Assembly: GCA_021234155.1 (NCBI GenBank)
Contig: JAJEKV010000056.1
Location: forward strand, 1,080,007 to 1,144,006
Origin: Isoetes taiwanensis
Taxonomy: Eukaryota > Streptophyta > Lycopodiopsida > Isoetales > Isoetaceae
DNA length: 64,000 nucleotides
Direction: 5' to 3'
In this document: one piece after another, positions 34,859-46,236 of the stretch
How positions within the stretch are numbered: position 1 is the stretch's first letter
Layout of the letters: each line of letters starts with the position of its first letter
Translations under genes and position numbers: made by a program
Notes under the pieces: generated by a model
The model's input: the letters and a program-made list of their open reading frames with translations, nothing else
Told to the model about the DNA's origin: nothing
The model's database searches: none

Positions 34859-35240
34859 GTTGCAAATGGCACCATGGCGCCATTTGCACTTCAATGTGCC
34901 ATTTTCAACCATGCCGAGGATGCAAATGGCGCCCTTAGCATGCTTAAGAATGGCATTTGAGTTGCCATTTGCACCCCCCAACACCCCTTTTTTTGTATTT
35001 TTTTTTTTTTGGTGGTGGGGGTGCAATGGCGCCATGTTGCATCCTCAAGGTGCCATTTCCAAGCATGATGAGGATGCAAATGGCGCCATAACGCCATTTG
35101 CATTCACTAACATGCAAAAAAAAATATGTTGAGGATGCATTCACCAAAGATGCATTTGGTCCGCTATAGCAAATGAATGTTCGTGTATGCCGAGCTTTCC
35201 GTGGAGTCACCTTCGCCTAGCTTGGTACCATCAAGATTTT
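34830..35240. repeat. Palindromic repeat family, cluster 3
   Basis: Begins with a 29-base T-run (34,830-34,858), immediately followed by a 28-bp palindrome with one mismatch (34,861-34,888). GAGGATGCAAATGGCGCC is at 34,917. A further 28-bp palindrome with two mismatches lies at 35,075-35,102. CATTTGGTCCG at 35,152 also occurs next to cluster 2 (28,813), showing the shared sequence extends beyond the palindromes. Confidence 0.85.
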
Positions 35241-35929
35241 CGGCCACGATGAGATTCAAAATGCGGCTTACAACTTTGACGAAGAGGCATTTAGTGGGGC
35301 AAGATTTGACCTTCTTATGAATGTTGGCAAAGAAAAGCATGATCCTACTAATGGCAGTGATTCAATTCAACAACAAATTTCGTAATTTAGCTTCATAAAC
35401 ACATTTTCTTGATATGTAAATTTGTCAATTTCAAAAAGTTAATGATGCCCTTCTTCTTCGTAAAATAGGTAAAACTTGCTAACTTAAGTTGCGATTTTTT
35501 TTGTTGTTTCCGATATTAATGGCTTCAAATTTGGACAAAATATGTGTGAAAAAATGCTAAATAGCGCCACATTATCGTATAAAACACCTTAAAAAATGTC
35601 TTAAAACAATTTCATCCCTAGTTGGAATCACGAATTTTCTCATTTTAATGAAATTGTGCTTTGTAATAACAATGAATTCAATGTCTCGCCCAAAAGCTTG
35701 GACTTTTTTAAAATTAGTGTAATCTGATGGCTAATATTTGCCTCCCCCATATTTTAAAAGTTTAGCCAAAGCCAAGAAATAGTGATAGAGAAAAATCATC
35801 TAGTTTAGCCAAGTGCTAGAAACTTCAAGCTCCAATTTGAGGGTACTTTTAATAAACCTATTTTGGCTACACCAAAATATAGGAGTAGTAACTTATTCCA
35901 TATAGACAAGTCGGCCCTCAAGCTCTCTA
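35241..35929. other. No identifiable feature
   Basis: AT-rich DNA. A plus-strand stretch at 35,222-35,385 (IFGHDEIQNAAYNFDEEAFS) has protein-like composition but no family I recognise. Confidence 0.35.
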
Positions 35930-36240
35930 CCTCTTCCTTACCGCAGCTAAGATCCTCATCAAACTTGTCCTTAGCTACTAGGCCAAGGATCTCATTCAAG
36001 GTATTAAAATGCCAAAATCTAATAAGCAGCTTTCTATTCTCTAGTATGCTGATGATACTTTTGTTATGCTAAGGGCCGAGGACTAAGCTTTACTAGTTTT
36101 ATGGAATGCATTACCAAGTTTGGCTTTGCTTCAGGTATCAAGCTCAATTTAAATATGTGTTTTGGAATATATCGAAGTTTATTCGAGAACCCTAAAATCT
36201 AAATCTAGTCAAGATCGACATTTTGGCGATTCTTTTTGAC
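35930..36240 (+). pseudogene. LINE reverse transcriptase fragment (second LINE type)
   Basis: A short frame reads MPKSNKQLSIL, stop, YADDTFVMLRAED (36,009-36,086). This is the RT box A-YADD motif of plant LINEs (usually ILQYADDT), with the glutamine codon CAG turned into TAG. Downstream words such as KLNLNMCFGIYRS fit the usual region after YADD once frames are switched. Only a few hundred bases are recognisable. It is not closely similar to the LINE in DDB1, which has YMDD. Confidence 0.6.
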
Positions 36241-37434
36241 TGCCGAAAGCGTGGATAATCTCGTGATTGGTGAAGATCGATCTGCATGCTGACATGAATA
36301 ACCTTCCCACAAAGGAGAAAAATTGATTTTTGATGTGATCTACCACCATAGAATGGTTCCTAGAGATGATATAATATTTTTTTTTCCTCGAAATGCGAGG
36401 AATCATTCCATGTTATTTTTTTCCTCGCCGCAGATCAAACGGGACAAGATCACCGGCTTGAGGACATTGTGTGGGGAGTCTCTAAAAGACCACAATAGAG
36501 GATGCACATGATCATTAGACCTGGTTCTCGTGCTTCATGTAGGGAGGAGCAAAGTATGCAGTGCATATATGCTAACATGTTTGAACTAGGAAACACGATT
36601 GGATAAAAACCCTTGTAATGCTCCAACTTCAATGTCGCTTTCTCCGCCAACCATTTTTCATCAGTTGATTAAATTTAAGTCTCTTCGGCAAAGCATATAA
36701 AGTCGGGATGGGTGTTGGAGCAACATAGGGAAGAACCTCAATGCATTTTCTCGGGACCTTTGGGTTGTGTCCTCATTGGTCCCTTGAACATGAGTCCGAT
36801 TGTTGATGTAGAGGCTGAAGCGTAGTCTTTATTTCTCTTCCTTTTAGACACGCTTGTTTTATGTTCGAACAATCTCCTGCCCAAATCTGTGGACTTGCCT
36901 TTGAAGATTTGAGTTGGACTTTTTAAGCTCGTGTGACTTATGCTTTTAAAGACGGACCGACTTTGGCAATGAAGGTGCCTTTGTGTTGGCCATAGATTCT
37001 AACCTTTTACAGAGAATTTCCCCTATTTAGATCCTTACACCTAGTAGCTAGCCGGGTGTTGTCCATTCTCGTGGACATTTTTGTCATCTTTTAGGGCCTT
37101 TATGGCACAGCTTGATGGTTTCTTGTCATTAACAAGAAACTTTTTGCATGCACTGAATCCCAGCAATATATCCTATAGCATTTAAGGCCAGGAGCTTCTA
37201 TGAATTTATAAGAGGGTAGTGGCCAGCCATAACCTCTGGTGCTGTGACCCTTTCTACCGGCTTTAGGCTTCACTGCGGGGTTGCCATTATAGCAGTGGTC
37301 GTAATATTTAAGCCGCAAAACGCATCAATGAACTGGGGCCGGGTGGCACCTTCCACGAAAGCGTAGAATAGCATCTTGAACCTTCTTACTACCTTCCCAC
37401 ATGTGCACTATTATCCCCATCTACTCACCCACCT
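36241..37434. other. No confidently identifiable feature
   Basis: A minus-strand open frame at 37,100-37,318 (KYYDHCYNGNPAVKPKAGRK, then GYGWPLPSYKFIEAPG) has protein-like composition. No family is recognised, and no companion exons were seen. Confidence 0.3.
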
Positions 37435-37443
37435 TAATTTTTT
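37435..37443 (+). repeat. Left 9-bp target-site duplication of foldback element
   Basis: TAATTTTTT here pairs with TAATTTTTC at 38,296-38,304, identical at 8 of 9 bases. Confidence 0.6.
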
Positions 37444-38295
37444 GGGAAAATTACCAAAATACCCCTATGAGTTTACCAAAATGCCCTTATGAGTTTCAAA
37501 ATTACCAAAATGCCCCTGGCTCAAATAAATATACTATATAGAATAAACGCATAAACAAATTATCAATTTGCCCCTACACACCAAACTTAATTACCAAAAC
37601 ACCCTTACACACCAAGCTTAATTACCAAAATGGCATTACATACCAATTTTAATCAATCTACACTAAACTACTACCAAAATGCCCTATACACTAAACTTAA
37701 TTACCAAAATATCCCCTACATACCGAACTTAATTAAAAAATGCCCTTACATACTTATCCTACTCAATACTAAATACCTCAAAAATAGAAGTTTAAATTCA
37801 ACAAAGAGATTACAGAAGTCACAATCATCATTGAATTGGAACCCTACAATTGCATGCATTGTGTCTCTTCCGTTACACTCTTCTCTAAATCATCTTCTTT
37901 ATGCATGCTTAGGTTTTGGACGCCTAAGAGGTCTCAAGGTGGCTAGTGATAACATGCCTCCAATAGCATCATTGTGCTCTAAAACTACAAGAAATGCCGC
38001 TCCTTTGTAAGTGTCACAACAAGACCGTGTAGGGGTATTTTGGTAATTAAGTTTAATGTATAGGGCATTTTGGTAATGGAATTTGGTGTAGATTGATCGA
38101 AATTGATATGTAATGCTATTTTGGTAATTAAGTTTGGTGTGTAGGGGTATTTTGTTAATCAAGTTTGGTGTGTAGGGGCAAATTGGTAATTTATTTGTAT
38201 ATTTATTTGAGTCAGGGACATTTTGGTAATTTTAAAACTCATAAGGGCATTCTGGTAATTACATAAACTCAAAGGGGCATTTTGGTAGTTTTCCC
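37444..38295. mobile_element. Long-TIR (MULE-like) non-autonomous foldback element
   Basis: 852 bp. The left arm (37,444 to about 37,730) starts GGGAAAATTACCAAAATACC. The right arm (about 38,022-38,295) is its imperfect reverse complement, ending GGCATTTTGGTAGTTTTCCC. Both arms are built from repeated ATTACCAAAATGCCC phrases. The ~290-bp centre encodes no transposase. Nine-base duplications flank it, as expected for Mutator-like elements. A small open frame crosses the centre on each strand (plus: ASDNMPPIASLCSKTTRNAA; minus: YKGAAFLVVLEHNDAIGGML). It could be captured host sequence, but I cannot name it. Confidence 0.78.
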
Positions 38296-38304
38296 TAATT
38301 TTTC
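38296..38304 (+). repeat. Right 9-bp target-site duplication of foldback element
   Basis: TAATTTTTC, one mismatch to TAATTTTTT at 37,435-37,443. Confidence 0.6.
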
Positions 38305-40859
38305 CGCTAGACATTATAAATAGACACAACTCCTTTCGTTTATCCCCTTCTTTATGCAAAGACAACTACGATATTTACACCATCTTCTATTCGCCCAGTG
38401 TCACAACTCTAAGCGTATCACATTCTTAGGTCCTTTGAATAATTCAGCGCCTCGCAAAGTTCAAAAATCCGTGAGTGGTATAATATAGAATGCTTGGCGT
38501 GATTGCGTGTACACCATCCTCCCAATATAAATGTACCCCGGCCCCCCTACAAATAATATAATGATTTTTTATGCAGTACGATATGAGGCATGCATGCATC
38601 ATGCACAAGCAAGGATTTGCCTTTGGCAAAGGGTTTACAAAAGGGAATTTTTGCAAGAGAAGGTTTTTGAAGCTTTGTGGTGCCGAGGGAGACACCGAGG
38701 AGGTAGAAGCTTGAGATTGCATTAAGAACCGCCATCAAATCTATCTTTCTATCAAAGCGGATAACTAGTTATAGTGCCCAAATAAGAAAGTTGGGCATAG
38801 GGTCGAAACTTGTAAATGTTTCCGCTCAATGTTCACATCCATAAGTAATCGCTTGTAGTTCTAAAACCTCGATGTAGACAAATAATTTCTAGACAAATAA
38901 ACTTTGTCAACACGTATTTTAAATAAAGCACAAACATGAAAGGGGCAAATGAAAATCCATCGTAACATGACACTAATATGAGACATTCACCCTATGAGTT
39001 TTGATTATGTATCGTTGCAATTATAGTCTCACATTATGAACATATTGATCTTCTAAACAATTCCATTATGTATTATTATGTATTACCGAAGGGGGTTTTA
39101 AAGATGTTGAAAATTTTAGGTTCTTCTTTGTCAAGGGGTTTGTAAGGATCTTGAAAAACTAAGCTCTTTTTTTTTGACAATATTTCTCTTAAGCTTGAAG
39201 GAAGGAAAGAGGTAGTTAAGAATGTGTTGGGTCTATGAGACAAAAACTATACAATTACCAAAAGATATATGTTGAACTCATAGTAAGAATGTTATTTGAA
39301 CATTATAGTAACAAAAATCAAGTGTATATGCATTGGCTTTCCATTCAAGGGAAATTGTTGTGTTGTTTGACAACAATAGTTTCATTTTTTCACAGAAAAA
39401 TCACCTTACTTCAATAAAAATTTGAGCACTCGCTATGGAAATCATGGGTATGGAAATCATGGGTGATATGTAGAGCTGCCTAGTTGGTATCAAACATTGT
39501 TTGACAATGGATGTCATCAATCCTTCTTAGCCCTATAGTTTAAATTAAAATATGGTACCCAAACCGGTGTAAACTGCTTTCATTTTACTATAGGCCTGAA
39601 CCTTGTTTGCATAAGCCACTTCTTTCCACCGTGATTGTGATATATCCCAAGCACATGCTATTTACAAAGGCACCCATAATTACCTAGCTTCGCCGCTTAG
39701 TTTGGATGTCCGAATAATGCCATATGCCTTTGATCAAGATTAGAACCCAGATCAGCTCCAAACTTCTTCAGTCCTCCATTTTGCAAAGACAAATTTATAA
39801 AGCTTAATGTCCACATTATAAGCTATTACAATTCCCAACATGTAGAGAACCGTTATCAAAAAGATTCTATGGTTTCTTACTATTGTAGATTGTGTACAAA
39901 AGGCATATGCCTCGCCAAGGAGATTTGCAAAGAAGAGGTCATGATGTTACTTCTCATTATCAAAATTGTAGCTATAGATTAGGAGAACTACTTATATTTC
40001 CTCTTCAACAAAGAACGAAAAGAAATAATGAAGCACAACCTTATTATCATCTTCAAAAGATTGTTTGATGATCCAAACAGCTTTATCATTCAAAATCACA
40101 TAACTACTTGGCAAAATAATTGTTTTACATCGCCTTAGCTCATATTCTTACCTCAAAGATCTTTATTTTTTTGCTTGTGGATACATTCACATTATAGAAA
40201 GAAATATACGCCTCCCCGCAAAATCCACCTCAAATTAGATGCATTAAATTACCTAGAACAAGAGGCCTTAGAAGGCTTCCCACTCCGGAAGGCCCTAAAG
40301 TAACTTAACAAGAGCCAAATATGCGTAATAACTTAAGGACCTAAAAGCAAGCTATCTATCTTTGCTTTTGCCTTCCTATTCTAAGAAGTATAGATCTACA
40401 ACAAATGCATGTTCTTGGGTCTATGCACAAACAAATCATCGTGGTCCATCGCTTCTCGGCTAGATTATCGCTACAATGTAAAAATGAAATGAGTGAAGAA
40501 GAACAAAGCCAAACATAAACCAAAAAATCTTACCTCACCGGCTCAGCTACGAAAAATAAACCACCATCAATTTAAACATCTCCTTTGACTACCATAACCA
40601 GCATGCATACCAGCCCGCATGCCATAATCCTCTTTTGCAGAGCCATGAACAGAGATTCTGAGCGATGAACAGAGATTTTGAGTGATGAACAAAGGTTTTG
40701 AGAGTTACTCCTCCTGAATACCTACCTGCAAGCCCAAAATAGGCATCTCCTCTGAAATTCTTGCAGCATTCATTTGGGAGCGGGCTTTTTTGGTGACTTC
40801 TAAATCAGCCGGAGCAAGAAGAAAGGCAAAAGATTGTGGTTATCCGAACTGGCCCAAAG
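38305..40859. other. Intergenic DNA without identifiable genes
   Basis: I could not find coding motifs, RNA genes or clear repeats. The AT-rich sequence has frequent stops on all frames. A repeated word GATGAACA(G/A)AG(A/G)TTTTGAG occurs near 40,663-40,700. Confidence 0.4.
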
Positions 40860-41700
40860 ATAAAACCTTATTTAGAGTCAATATAAAATCTGCCATCAAT
40901 CGAACAAATCTCCTGGAAGAGACCATCGCGATCCTGACCTTCTTCAAGTTCTTCAACATCTAGTTGCTCCACAGCATGTTGAGCTCGACCTCACGATTTA
41001 CGCAGTCTTAGAACCAGCTTCATAATCATAGTGCCAGACACCATTTGGGCCAGACCTGTAAGCTCCATCAAAGCTCTCTGATCCTAGAAGTTTCGAAAAT
41101 GTCATCCCACAGTAGAATGTCCTGCACGGAAATGTTTATTACCTTAGAACATTTCTAGCTTTGGCTTGGCTGCACATCGGATGCCGCTTCCAAAGCTTAG
41201 AAGCACATCAATTTGTTGGGGTTTTTCTCCAGCTAACAAAGGTGCAAATAAATCGTGATGGGAAAAGAACCTTTGAAATAAGAATGGTAACCGAGATATG
41301 TAGCCAAATAATTTCAAATTCACCACAATGATCTAAAGGGCTTTCAGAATCGCTTTTGCCATCGCCAGTTGTTAGCCTTAACTTGAACCTGAATATGTGA
41401 GCTTAACTCAATCCTTAGCAGGATTCTTCTAGATAGCTAAACATTCAGGTGCAGTTCACCGAATGTTATGAGCTCAGACCAACGGTCACCCATGTTAGAG
41501 AGCTCTCAGTTCTCTTAATGTGCGCCCTGCTGGGTTGAATATAATACTTGAGTTCACAGCAAAGCTCAAAGGAAATCGAGAGAAAAAAGAAAATATTCAT
41601 AATTGTGGTCTTGCTGAAACCTACATGGGAAATTTGGCGAAGCCCTTGAAGTGGCAACAAATTTGTTAACCCCAAGAAACCGTCCTTAACCATCAAATCC
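40860..41700 (-). pseudogene. Exon-like coding relic of unknown protein
   Basis: Minus strand. 41,144-41,326 reads LPFLFQRFFSHHDLFAPLLA then GEKPQQIDVLLSFGSGIRCA. A GTAATA donor-like site follows, and after a GTGCAG acceptor-like site (41,123) the next segment begins DILLWDDIFETSRIREL. With one frame change it reads ALMELTGLAQMVSGTMIMKL, then RAQHAVEQLDVEELEEGQDR and DGLFQEICSIDGRFYIDSK (down to about 40,866). The composition is that of a conserved globular or helical protein, but I do not recognise the family. Frameshifts and stops suggest a pseudogene, or assembly indels as in DDB1. Confidence 0.3.
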
Positions 41701-42086
41701 CTATCTTAGCCGCTTCCCGGAGATCGAGGCCATGCCCAGAGTTGCGGAGTATTCTAGAACTTCAGCGATGATAGGTCTTAGAGAAATTTTCGCATGTAAT
41801 AAATCATCGATCGAGATCCAAAGCGCCCAAAGGGATCGAAGGTGCCGCTAAAGAATTATTGCATGTCAAGATGCCGATAACTTAGGGTATGCTCACATGT
41901 ACATGTCAATATGAAGGGATAGACGTCAAAATTTCAAAAACTAAGGGGTCACATGATAGTTTTGACATGAAGAGCTTCATGTCAACGTCTATCCATTCCA
42001 CCGCATCCTCTTTCTATTTGAAGGAGTCCATGTTGACATGAAGCCTTTTTATTTTGACACGCGTTGCAAATCTTGGAATAGATCAA
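41701..42086. other. Intergenic DNA with short inverted words
   Basis: GGGATAGACGTC (41,919) and GACGTCTATCC-like ACGTCTATCC (41,985) form an inverted pair around TGACATGAAG and its neighbours. No gene seen. Confidence 0.3.
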
Positions 42087-43668
42087 ACATTATAATATAA
42101 GACTAGTAAATTGCCCACCGTTGGTGGGCTTTACATGTGATTGTTCACCTTTGTGATCGCTCCATGTGATGTCTTGGAAGTGGGCTTAGAGTGAGGAGAT
42201 GCGTTGATTTAATGGTCTTAATGTGATCCAAATCGATTAAGTAGTGTCTATTTGTATGTGGTTATTTTGCATATGTTGGGCTTTTATAAAAGATAAACCC
42301 ATTATGTGTTGTATTTTGAGCACAAAGCCCAAAAGATTTTAAGATGTTAAGATAGTACCACGTAAGTCCATTACAACTACATTCTAGAACCCTGGTTATA
42401 AGGTTTTAGTAAGCTTCTAAATGGAAATCCCACCTAACCTTAAACTTGAAGCCCAAAATGAGGAGGACCTCCTGTATCATGATAAATCCCACCTAACAAT
42501 CAATCCAATCACCGCAATCGTATTTGAGAAGCCGTCTCATTTTCCTAATCCAGTTTCCTTGTGAAGTAACGGTTTCCAATCATACTGCTATGAAATGCAA
42601 AATTGATCAAGACATCCAAACTCTATATGTGCCATAGTTGGGAGCAATCCACAATTGTTGTGTTGTTATGTTAGAAATATAAAATGTTAGAAATATAAAA
42701 TGTATTCAACAACTTAGATGTGAAGCAAAAAATTGTAAACTGGGATTAGGCTAAAAGGCAAAAACTCTGTAAGGAGCAAAATAAAACCGAAAAATGTCAA
42801 GAACACTTTATAGTTTGCAAGGTGATGCTTTGCATATTCTTGCAAAGTGCATGGGGACAAAATATAAGGTATTGTTGGGATTTCTTTGGAAAAAGTTGTG
42901 CAACAACATTGTGATTCTTGAGATTGAGTTGGTGTGCATTATTAAAAGAGCAAAATATAGCTATAGGTAATCCATTATCAATTGTGTGGTGCACACGTCC
43001 TAAATTATGTAGCACGTTATGATGCATGGAGACCATTTTGTTTTATGGTGGTCTATTTTGTTTTAACAGCTATACTACATTGGCTAATGTGTAAATGAAG
43101 TCATGAACATACCACTTTATGCTAAAGTACCACTTTATGAAATGGATTCTTTTTCTAAAAGCATTGATATGGTAATATTGATTTTGAATCTGGATCTCTT
43201 CTATCAATTGGACTTGTAGTTTCACAAATCTCAACTACTTTGTTTCCATATCTGTAGGGACTGAAATGGTTTCACTTTCGATGGGGTTTAACACATCTCA
43301 ACTACTTTGTTTCCATATCGCCAGTAGAACATGCCCAACCGCAATAAAAATGATGCAAAAACTTTCTATATTGCTAGACACCAACATACTTTGTACAACA
43401 ATAAATTCGCCACTCGGATGACAAATTCTTTTCGGATTGTTTCATCATTAGCTAAAAAATTTCTACATCATCCGCAATGAGAAAGGAAAAAATAGTTGTT
43501 GTAAATTATCTCTTTCGGATCAATTTTTGAAGGATTAAAGCCACCAGAGCATGGCACCTATGACATTGCACCTATGGCATTTGTGAACTTCGGACATCCC
43601 GGATAAAAGCCATTGCACGTGCGGCATTTGTGGACTTCAAATATCTCAGTATTTACGGCTTGAAATTT

Positions 43669-45150
43669 GCAAAGCTCTCCAAGTCATTGGTTACCTCTCG
43701 ACCGCTTTGTAAAGGCGTCTCCTCCTTCTTAAGCATGCCCTCAATGTTTTGCGGATGATGTCAACGCATTGCAATCTCTTCTTGTGCATCTTCAAAACTC
43801 CTGTAAAGGTTAAAAATTGCTCATCTAACAAATCCTGAAATTAGAAAATAACGACTCCAATCGTTGCAAGTTTAGAAAAAATTGGATAGAATTGGACGAC
43901 TTTCAGGGATCATGCCTTGACAATCTCCTAAGGAAATAGAGCTAAACATGTGAAATCGTTAAAGCAGTAAGATCCAATCAACAGGTAACAAATATCTTGT
44001 TTTACACTTCCATTTGTTTTAACCCTTAGTTTCACCCTCATGGGGAATGTGTGTGACTTGATCGTGAGGTTCTGCAAGACACGGAAAAGATGCATAACCT
44101 ATGAAAATAGTTCATGAACTCTACTGGCTGGTGAACCACTTCTTTTTTCTGGTATGTTTGACTCATCTTAGATTGTTCTTCTTCCGGATAAATATGCTAT
44201 CCTTTTTTTGCCAAGAACCGTGTCTTTGAATATGTGCCTTTGCTAATACTTTTGTGAAATCTGCAAAGCTCTCCAAGTCATTGGTTACCTCTCGACTTGT
44301 ATAACGTGTCTCCCTCCTCGAGTAAGCATGCCCTTAATGTTTTGCGGATGCCTGGTCTCATTGGCAATCTCTTCTTGCACATCTTCAAAACTCGGCAGAA
44401 AGGTTAAAAATTGCTCATTTAGCAAATCACGAAATTAGAAAATAACTACTCCATCGGCAAAGTTTTAGAAAAAATTTGGATAGAATTCTATGGCTTCAAG
44501 GATCATGCCTTGACAATCTCCTAAAGAAACAGAGCTAAACATGTGAAACTATTAAAGCAAATTTATCCAATCAACAGTAACAAATATCTTGTTTTGCACT
44601 TCCATTTGTTTTAACCCTTAGTTTCACCCTACAGGGAATGTGTCGATTTGATCGCGAGGTTCCACGCCTGGAAAAAGATGCATAACCTATGAAAATAGTT
44701 CATGAACTTCACTTTCTGGCCAGTCTTTGGAACCACTTCTTTTCGGGTATGTTTGACTCATCTTAAATTGTTCTTCTTTCCGCATAAATATGCTATCCTT
44801 TTTTTGCCTAGAACCGTGGTCTTCCTAATATGTGCCTTTGTGAATACTTTGTGAAATCACGCAAAGCTTTTCAAGTCATTGGTTACCTCTCACTGCTTGT
44901 ATAAGGTGTCTCTCCTTTCGATAAGCATGCCCTCAACGTTTTGCGATGCCTAGTCTGCTCAATCTCTTCTTTGCGCATCTTCAAAACTTCTGCAGAAAAG
45001 GTTAAAAATTGCTCATCTAGCAAATCCTCGAAATTAGAAAATAACTACTCCCATCATTTGCAAGTTTTAGAAAAATTTGGATAGAATTTCGACGGCGACA
45101 GGGATCATGCCTTGACAATCTCCTAAGGAAAACAGAGTGAACATGTAAAA
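43669..45150. repeat. Tandem array of a ~600-bp unit, about 2.5 copies
   Basis: Units begin at 43,669, 44,263 and 44,861, each with GCAAAGCT(C/T)T(C/T)CAAGTCATTGG. All share GTTAAAAATTGCTCAT(C/T)TA, GATCATGCCTTGACAATCTC and AACATGT(G/A)AAA. Units 1 and 2 also share TTACACTTCCATTTG-type and TTTCGGGTATGTTTGACTCA-type words. Unit 3 stops after the first half. Copies differ by many one- or two-base indels. No reading frame is conserved across units, so it is probably non-coding. Confidence 0.85.
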
Positions 45151-46050
45151 CCGAATTAAATAAAAAAAAATTTACTAAATTGAGTTCCCTAACTCAAGTA
45201 GCACCTATGTACATGAGGATATGCTATCTCAAAAATGTCAACCAAATTCCTTTACTGAAGCTTCTTCTCTTTCCTTCCTTCGCCTACATTGCATTAAAAG
45301 CTAGACCTTTTCGCAAGCCGGACAAACTACACGGTTCAATATTCAATAAGTGATCAAATATTTCAAACTGCTTGTTCGGCTGCTCAAAAATAATCCTCAC
45401 ACAAAAGAATGCAACCACCACCTTTACCTCACGGTGATCCCCCCGCCTTTACCGCAAAGGGATCCCCCACCGAGACCATAGTTGCTCTTTTGTTCTATGA
45501 AGAAGAAGCAAGCCCGACGAAATATCACGGATTATTCTTCTTTGAAGGCCGTTTCCTTCGATCAATCATTTCGGAACAGCGACTTCCCCTGATTAACAAT
45601 AGTATTTTGGAAGAGACAAAGTTTAAAGAAGTTTACCTAAATGGCAACTTTCAGTCTTTGGAAAGAAGAAGGGAGTCAGAAAATTAAGGTTTTGAAAAAT
45701 CCGGATAGGCGGATAAATAAGAGAATTATTGTTTGTAAGACTGAAGTAGCATCGGATAACCAAATAAAGGAGGAGATTTTGGAAGAACGGAGACCAGTAG
45801 GCTCGAATCGCCATAGTCATTTTGTTGCCACAATGCACCCTAAACCGCACCGCCGTTCTTTGCCCTAGTTCTCCCTTCTTCTATCCATAGTAGGCTTTGA
45901 TCCGCTTGCCTTCATGAAAGCTATTTGGTTCATACCTTGACGTCCTTAACATATGATTGTCAAAGGTTTTTTGGCCATAGCCGGGATCGGAAATAAGGTA
46001 CCTTTGCTGGATCCACCTCCACGGCTAGAGTCGGGATCAGAACATGCGGC

Positions 46051-46210
46051 CCACGCTGCTATTGTAGAAGAAACCTTCTAAGCCGTCCGATTTGATTGAA
46101 CGATCTCAGCCGCCCGATTTAGGGCGTGACCCACGCTGCTATTGCAGAAGAAACCTTCTAAGCCGTCCGATTTAATTGAACGATCTCAGCCGTCCGATTT
46201 AGGGCGTGGT
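46051..46210 (+). repeat. Two tandem copies of an 80-bp unit
   Basis: 46,051-46,130 and 46,131-46,210 are nearly identical. Each reads CCACGCTGCTATTG, AGAAGAAACCTTCTAAGCC and GTCCGATTT, with GAACGATCTCAGCC(G). Within each unit GCCGTCCGATTT occurs twice. Confidence 0.9.
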
Positions 46211-46236
46211 CCATTACACAACATTATAATATAAGA

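Larger units (their letters stand above)
42087..46236. mobile_element. Candidate non-autonomous Helitron-like unit (weak)
   Basis: The 16-bp word ACATTATAATATAAGA occurs at 42,087-42,102 and 46,221-46,236. The left copy follows a TC and runs into AGTAAATTGCCCACC with a GCCCACC/GGTGGGC hairpin (42,112-42,128), the style of plant Helitron 5' ends. The right part has duplicated AGCCGTCCGATTT words often seen near such elements. The interior holds a ~600-bp tandem array and no helicase. A CTRR terminus was not found, so this is only a candidate. Confidence 0.22.

Noticed and set aside
43669-45150. CRISPR-like or rDNA-type array
   Set aside because: The repeats are ~600 bp, only 2.5 copies, and without spacers or rRNA sequence.
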